From contig NZ_ANFZ01000011.1 of NCBI RefSeq assembly GCF_000331245.1, positions 62,001 to 126,000 on the forward strand: 64,000 nt of DNA. The letters run 5' to 3'. The DNA is from Blastomonas sp. AAP53 (GTDB lineage Bacteria > Pseudomonadota > Alphaproteobacteria > Sphingomonadales > Sphingomonadaceae). How positions within the stretch are numbered: the first letter of the stretch is position 1; each line of letters begins with the position of its first letter. Below the pieces are notes generated by a model. The model worked only from the letters and a program-made list of their open reading frames with translations. It made no database searches and was not told the DNA's origin. This document shows, piece after piece, positions 57,724-64,000 of this stretch. The position numbers were made by a program, and so were the translations under genes.

Positions 57724-58388
57724 TCAGCTGGCGGCCGCCTCGCAGGCTTCCAGAACCTTCATCGGATTGCCCGCAGGGCCGATGTCTCGCAGCGAGCGTC
57801 CGAACTGGCGCTGCATCGCGTCGGGCTCGGTGATGCCTGCCGCCTTGGCGCGGTCTTCGGTCAGCCGTGCGGACAGCCTGTCTGCCAGCGCGCCGACACG
57901 CTGGCCGAACGGGCTTTCGCCTGCATCCTCCAGTTCGCTTTCCGCCATGCCGGCCAGATAGCTGGCCAGCGCAAAGCACTGCATGTCGCGGGTGAACGGA
58001 TCGCTGGGCAAAGTGATGGCCCGCTTCGAGCTGATCTGCGGATAGCGCCCGGCGCACAGCGGCAGCAATTGGGGCGCATCGGCTGCCAGCGTATCGAGAT
58101 TGGGCGGTGGCAGGCCCGCTACCTCTTCCAGCCGCTCGAAGAACGTGTCGGGTGCGGCCTCGGTCTTCTGCCGGGCGATCTCGAACAGAAACCAGCTGGC
58201 TTCGGCCAGGGCCTCGGTCTTGCCGCCGCCGGTGACGACCGCAGAATAGAAGCAGGTGAGCCCTGCCTCCTGCGGATCGACCGGCAATGCGACGGGTGCG
58301 GACGACGCTTGCGCTGCCGCCTGCGGGGCCGCGCCAAGGGCCATGGATGCGCCGATCAGCGCAGCCATGGCCGATGACAGGACCGGGT

Positions 58389-58392
<4 letters not shown>
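57724..58392 (-). CDS. Exported protein of unknown function, coupled to acnA
   Basis: This 222-residue protein has a signal peptide ([29 protein letters not shown]). The mature part contains CFYSAVV, a PLC and DMQCFALAS, giving three well-spaced Cys that may form disulfides. I recognise no family. Its ATG overlaps the acnA stop by 4 bp, so it is translated from the acnA mRNA. Confidence 0.7.
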
Positions 58393-61061
<2,669 letters not shown>

Positions 61062-61337
61062 GTGGAGTCCCTTCCAGTAGTAACAGTTATGCGTGTAGCG
61101 CCGCAGCGACGCCGGGTGTGTGACGGTTCGCACCAAGGGCCGGAATGGGGACGCGCGCGACCATTTACTGCGCGAAACCGGCGGGCCGATGCGTAAACCG
61201 TTATGCCGGGGCAGGCCTTAGCGCAAGCTTGTGCGGGGGGGAAGGGGGGATGGGGGTGCGGCGGCGGTTGAATAACCCAGCCTGTTGGGTTTACGATGCT
61301 GTCGTCAAATCGACGCTTCGCTTCGGGAGTGAGTGAC
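61062..61337. other. Gene-free interval before the DUF2442-type gene
   Basis: This interval of about 275 bp holds the acnA upstream region and a small AACCCA/TGGGTT hairpin at 61274-61291. I see no gene in it. Confidence 0.55.
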
Positions 61338-61748
61338 ATGACGGCTGATCCCCATTGGTCCGATAGCCAGGCAGGCGTGGCCATTGAGCGCGGCAAGGCC
61401 AAGCTTATGGCCGAGCCTCGAGCGGTGGCCGCACGCTATGACGCTGCAGCAGGCCGCATCATCGTCGATCTGACCAGCGGCGCCACCTTCGCCTTCCCGC
61501 CCTCCTTGGTCGAGTTCCTGCAGGACGCCACCCTCGAGCAACTCACCGAGGTCGAGGTGCAGGGAGCGGGATTCGGTCTGCACTGGGAGACGCTAGGCGT
61601 GGACCATACCGTGCCCGGCTTGATGAACGGCATATTCGGCACGGCACGCTGGATGGCCGCGCGGGCGGGTCAGGCGACATCAAGCGCTAAGGCGCAGGCA
61701 TCGCGTGAGAATGGGCAGAAGGGCGGGAAGCCGAGGAAGGCGGGGTAA
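61338..61748 (+). CDS. DUF2442-type protein
   Basis: This 136-residue protein has the DUF2442 pattern EPRAVAARYDAAAGRIIVDLTSGATFAFPPSLVEFLQDATLEQLTEVEVQGAGFGLHWETLGVDHTVPGLM. The Lys- and Gly-rich tail (SAKAQASRENGQKGGKPRKAG) is probably disordered. DUF2442 proteins are often accessory partners beside DUF4160 or XRE proteins, but no DUF4160 lies here. ATG at 61338 has GGGAG upstream. Confidence 0.8.
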   Translation: MTADPHWSDSQAGVAIERGKAKLMAEPRAVAARYDAAAGRIIVDLTSGATFAFPPSLVEFLQDATLEQLTEVEVQGAGFGLHWETLGVDHTVPGLMNGIFGTARWMAARAGQATSSAKAQASRENGQKGGKPRKAG

Positions 61749-61792
61749 GGGGTTAAGTACAACGTCTTCGGAATTCACTATTGCCTCATAAT

Positions 61793-62722
61793 TCACCTCG
61801 GCGGAATATCGTTTATTGTAGTACCTCTTCTACCGATGGATGGTTTGCGCTTCTGGTCAGGCATGTGAAGGTCCGAACGGACTGGGAACGATGCGTCGTT
61901 GTACGAAAAAATCCACGGAGGAATTTTCGGTAGCTTTAATTTCTCGCCCAGATGTGTCGGCGAGCATACCTCAACCGAGATTCCAGCTGTCACAAGCTTA
62001 CTGTGGTGCTGCTGGCAGAGATGAATGAATTTCTGATCCATCGTCAAAATGTATCTGCACCCATGCACCTGCGCCGTTCGCAGATGCCAAGCATCTTGGC
62101 TGTGCTTCTGGTACTTGAAGTAAGACATGATTACTTTGTACAATTCGTCACCGCTGGTCTCAATCCTCTCCTGCTGAGCGTCCTTTAATCCATGACTTTC
62201 TCCAAAAAGCTTACCCATGGTGATGAAATCATATCTCTCGCCATCGACCGAATCTATTTCGACCATGTCGAGTATGCTGTAATCGCTGTAGCCCACCGTC
62301 TGAAAGCGGGCGGGAGGGTGCCTTAGCTGTTCCGACATCAGTTCGGATGAAGTGAAAAATTTCATCGTTCCGAAGCGAGCGAGTGCGATCAGCGATCCGA
62401 TATAGCAGATATCGCGATAGTCTTCCGAAGTGTTGCTCGCGGCGTGGACCGGGACACGCGCCATGTAGCCCGTGTTAATGGGATGAACGCCTCCCCAAAG
62501 CACCGTGCCCGTGTCGATCCAAGCCTCCTCATGTGTGACCGCGTGACGTCGAATACAGCTATCAATCAGAACGCCAACCGGCTTGGCCTCATCAGCCAAC
62601 GAACCTTTGGCTGACATTGCTACACGCCGCATCATCCAATCTGCAAAGCGGGGCATATACTTGAAGGCGAGGCTTTCCCTTTTAGATCGGATCCTTTCCT
62701 TTGCTCGCTGCAACATTGGCAT
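61793..62722 (-). CDS. PIN-like nuclease-domain protein, orphan, low GC
   Basis: This 309-residue protein is encoded by DNA visibly AT-richer than its neighbours. The pattern fits a PIN ribonuclease fold: Asp54 after VGVLID, Glu127 in TSSELMSEQ, Asp210 in SQDAWHLRTAQVHGCRYILTMD, and Asp229. The DA(W)HLRTA...TMD segment is the typical PIN C-terminus. The N-terminus is basic and no VapB-like antitoxin is adjacent. The long insertion between Asp54 and Asp210 makes it atypical. ATG at 62722 is used. No known family was recognised. Confidence 0.6.
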   Translation of the reverse strand: MPMLQRAKERIRSKRESLAFKYMPRFADWMMRRVAMSAKGSLADEAKPVGVLIDSCIRRHAVTHEEAWIDTGTVLWGGVHPINTGYMARVPVHAASNTSEDYRDICYIGSLIALARFGTMKFFTSSELMSEQLRHPPARFQTVGYSDYSILDMVEIDSVDGERYDFITMGKLFGESHGLKDAQQERIETSGDELYKVIMSYFKYQKHSQDAWHLRTAQVHGCRYILTMDQKFIHLCQQHHSKLVTAGISVEVCSPTHLGEKLKLPKIPPWIFSYNDASFPVRSDLHMPDQKRKPSIGRRGTTINDIPPR

Positions 62723-62983
62723 CGATTGCCTTCGATCTCCGCCATATGTTTACAGCCGTGTTCCACGCTAAGGCAATAAGTGTACGCAGGCAACGAAGTG
62801 CGAATTTTGGAGGCACGATACTCAAACCTGCAGGAGTGTGGCGGCCGCCCTCCAATCCCCACCATATGCCAGCTAATCAGCAAGCTCTGCTGACCCATGC
62901 CTATTGGCACACTTTGTCGTAGATCGCCGCATCTCCGACGACAGAACTGCGCCATTGACGTATATGCCATTGACGTATACAAA
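62723..62983. other. Gene-free gap with toxin-antitoxin promoter
   Basis: This gap of about 260 bp is AT-richer and holds the direct repeat and promoter of the toxin pair at its right end. No credible gene is seen in either strand. Confidence 0.5.
62951..62983 (+). promoter_or_regulatory. Tandem 14-bp direct repeats and promoter of the toxin-antitoxin operon
   Basis: GCCATTGACGTATA occurs at 62951-62964 and again at 62966-62979 (15-bp period). TTGACG at 62955-62960 and TACAAA at 62978-62983 are spaced 17 bases apart. Transcription would then start near 62990, at the GTG itself, so the toxin mRNA may be leaderless. The repeats are plausible operators for the Xre antitoxin. Confidence 0.55.
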
Positions 62984-62989
62984 GTGCAA

Positions 62990-63331
62990 GTGAGTACCTT
63001 GCAGACCATCGTTGAACTTCCCGAGTTCCTCCGGCGCGCCAAGGCGATCATGAGTGATGCAGAGCGCATGGCACTGGTGGATTACGTCGCTGCCAACCCC
63101 GAAACCGGAATCTCGCTGGGCGGTGGGCTGCGCAAGGTTCGCATCCCACGCGAGGGTGGCGGGAAAAGCGGTGGTTATCGGACGATCTATGTGTTCGGTG
63201 GCAGGGAGATTCCGATCTTCCTCATCACTGTGTTCGCCAAGAACGAGAAAGACAATCTGACCAAAGCCGAGCAGGCCGCCGCCGTGGGCCTCGCAAAGAC
63301 TTTGGTTGCAACCTATGGAGACAGCCGATGA
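62990..63331 (+). CDS. RelE/HigB-type toxin (type II TA)
   Basis: This 113-residue protein matches RelE-superfamily toxins: MSDAERMALVDYVAANPETGISLGGGLRKVRIPREGGGKSGGYRTIYVFGGREIPIFLITVFAKNEKDNLTKAEQ. No ATG precedes the conserved region. GTG at 62990 is preferred; GTG at 62984 and TTG at 62999 are alternatives. Family members cut mRNA on the ribosome. It is followed, with a 4-bp overlap, by an Xre antitoxin. Confidence 0.88.
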   Translation: MSTLQTIVELPEFLRRAKAIMSDAERMALVDYVAANPETGISLGGGLRKVRIPREGGGKSGGYRTIYVFGGREIPIFLITVFAKNEKDNLTKAEQAAAVGLAKTLVATYGDSR

Positions 63332-63615
63332 GCGCTTATGACAGCATCATGCAGGGATTGAACGAGGCCCTCGCCCATGCGCAGGGCGAGGATGTTGGCG
63401 CGCGGGTGCATCAGATCGTAGTACCCACAGTCGATGTCGCCGCGATCCGGGCCAGCACCGGCCTATCGCAAAGTGCGTTTGCTCAGTCGATCGGCGTGGC
63501 CAAGGGAACTTTGCTCAACTGGGAGCATGGCCGCAGGCAGCCGACCGGTCCGGCACAGGTTTTGCTCGCGATGATCGCCAAGAAGCCCTCGCTGGTGCGC
63601 GAATTGCTGCAATAG
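63328..63615 (+). CDS. Xre-family antitoxin
   Basis: This 95-residue protein has an HTH (AIRASTGLSQSAFAQSIGVAKGTLLNWEHGRRQPTGPAQVLL, about 39-80). The short N-terminal region is the probable toxin-binding part. It resembles HigA/NadS antitoxins of the toxin-first order. Its ATG overlaps the toxin stop. It probably represses the promoter at 62951-62983. Confidence 0.9.
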   Translation: MSAYDSIMQGLNEALAHAQGEDVGARVHQIVVPTVDVAAIRASTGLSQSAFAQSIGVAKGTLLNWEHGRRQPTGPAQVLLAMIAKKPSLVRELLQ

Positions 63616-63622
63616 GCGGAGG

Positions 63623-64000
63623 TTACCCCCCAGTCCCCCCAACCGTCAGCCCGCTGACCAGCAACGTCGGTTGCCCCACGCCTGCGGGTACGCCCTGGCC
63701 GCCCTTGCCGCACATGCCGACGCCTTCGTCGAGCGCGAAGTCGTTGCCGATGCCGGTGACCTTGGTGAGCACGGTGGGGCCGTCGCCGATCAAAGTGGCG
63801 CCCTTGATCGGCGCGCCGAGCTTGCCGTTTTCGACGCGGTACGCCTCGGTGCACGAGAAGACGAACTTGCCCGAAACGATATCGACCTGGCCGCCGCCGA
63901 AGCTCTTGGCGTAGATGCCGTTTTTCACGCGCGACAACAGTTCCGCTGGATCGTCATTGCCTGCGCGCATGAAAGTGTTGGTCATGCGCGGCATCGGGGC
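63623..64000 (-). CDS. tldD: TldD metalloprotease, C-terminal part (start outside window)
   Basis: This is the C-terminal 125 residues of TldD, a zinc peptidase that acts with TldE/PmbA on unfolded proteins and peptide antibiotics such as microcin. Visible family segments are [55 protein letters not shown] and the C-terminal [30 protein letters not shown]. The frame stays open to the window edge, so the zinc motif lies beyond. Confidence 0.94.
   Translation of the reverse strand, partial: APMPRMTNTFMRAGNDDPAELLSRVKNGIYAKSFGGGQVDIVSGKFVFSCTEAYRVENGKLGAPIKGATLIGDGPTVLTKVTGIGNDFALDEGVGMCGKGGQGVPAGVGQPTLLVSGLTVGGTGG

Overview
The window is a stretch of chromosome from a GC-rich alphaproteobacterium, most likely a member of the Sphingomonadales. 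The evidence is the gene order miaB-ybeZ-ybeY-corC downstream of a Fur-type and a MucR-type regulator, the number of TonB-dependent receptors with no porin-type sugar uptake genes, and several families of short palindromic intergenic repeats of the kind common in sphingomonads. No rRNA, CRISPR array, prophage or insertion sequence is visible. Most genes are ordinary housekeeping genes packed tightly, often with 1-11 bp overlaps.

Layout. 1-6.6 kb: 3' end of hemH, an alpha/beta hydrolase, a YciA-type thioesterase, a CBS protein, a HerA-like ATPase, and a compact minus-strand cluster (small membrane peptide, two paralogous membrane proteins, XRE regulator, secreted hydrolase). 7.0-15 kb: thrS, a very large Oar-like TonB receptor, clpX and clpP. 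15-21.1 kb: a sucrose-utilisation locus (sugar:cation symporter diverging from TonB receptor, GH68 fructosyltransferase and ROK fructokinase) with two mirror-image LacI-type operators in the divergent promoter. 21.1-32.6 kb: yghU-type GST, two small or secreted proteins, comM, 3-hydroxybutyrate dehydrogenase, arsC, ssb, feoAB, a phytoene-desaturase-like oxidoreductase, trigger factor with a metal-binding and histone-like tail, and tRNA-Leu(TAG). 32.7-45.8 kb: M16 peptidase, Nfu, RutE-like reductase, tsaB, rimI, mucR, fur, plsC-like, miaB, ybeZ, ybeY, corC and a glycosyltransferase. 45.8-54 kb: a PLP gamma-family enzyme, DASS permease, pgeF, pepN, an epimerase-like protein and a GST. 54.2-57.6 kb: the rpmH-rnpA-yidD-yidC-engB operon (rpmH is only 44 codons). 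57.7-61.1 kb: acnA with an overlapping secreted hypothetical gene. 61.3-64 kb: an accessory patch with a DUF2442-type protein, a low-GC orphan PIN-like protein, a RelE/Xre toxin-antitoxin pair, then the 3' end of tldD.

How the genes work together. The best-defined module is the sucrose locus: outer-membrane TonB uptake, inner-membrane symport, a GH68 enzyme with no signal peptide (so apparently cytoplasmic) and fructokinase, with no regulator gene in the window. The least explained pieces are the orphan PIN-like gene near 62 kb and the XRE/twin-membrane-protein cluster near 6 kb. I did not find a convincing wholly new multi-gene system. Those two loci, the trigger-factor tail, the EF-hand loop inside the sucrose TonB receptor and the hairpin over the rnpA start are the features most worth testing.
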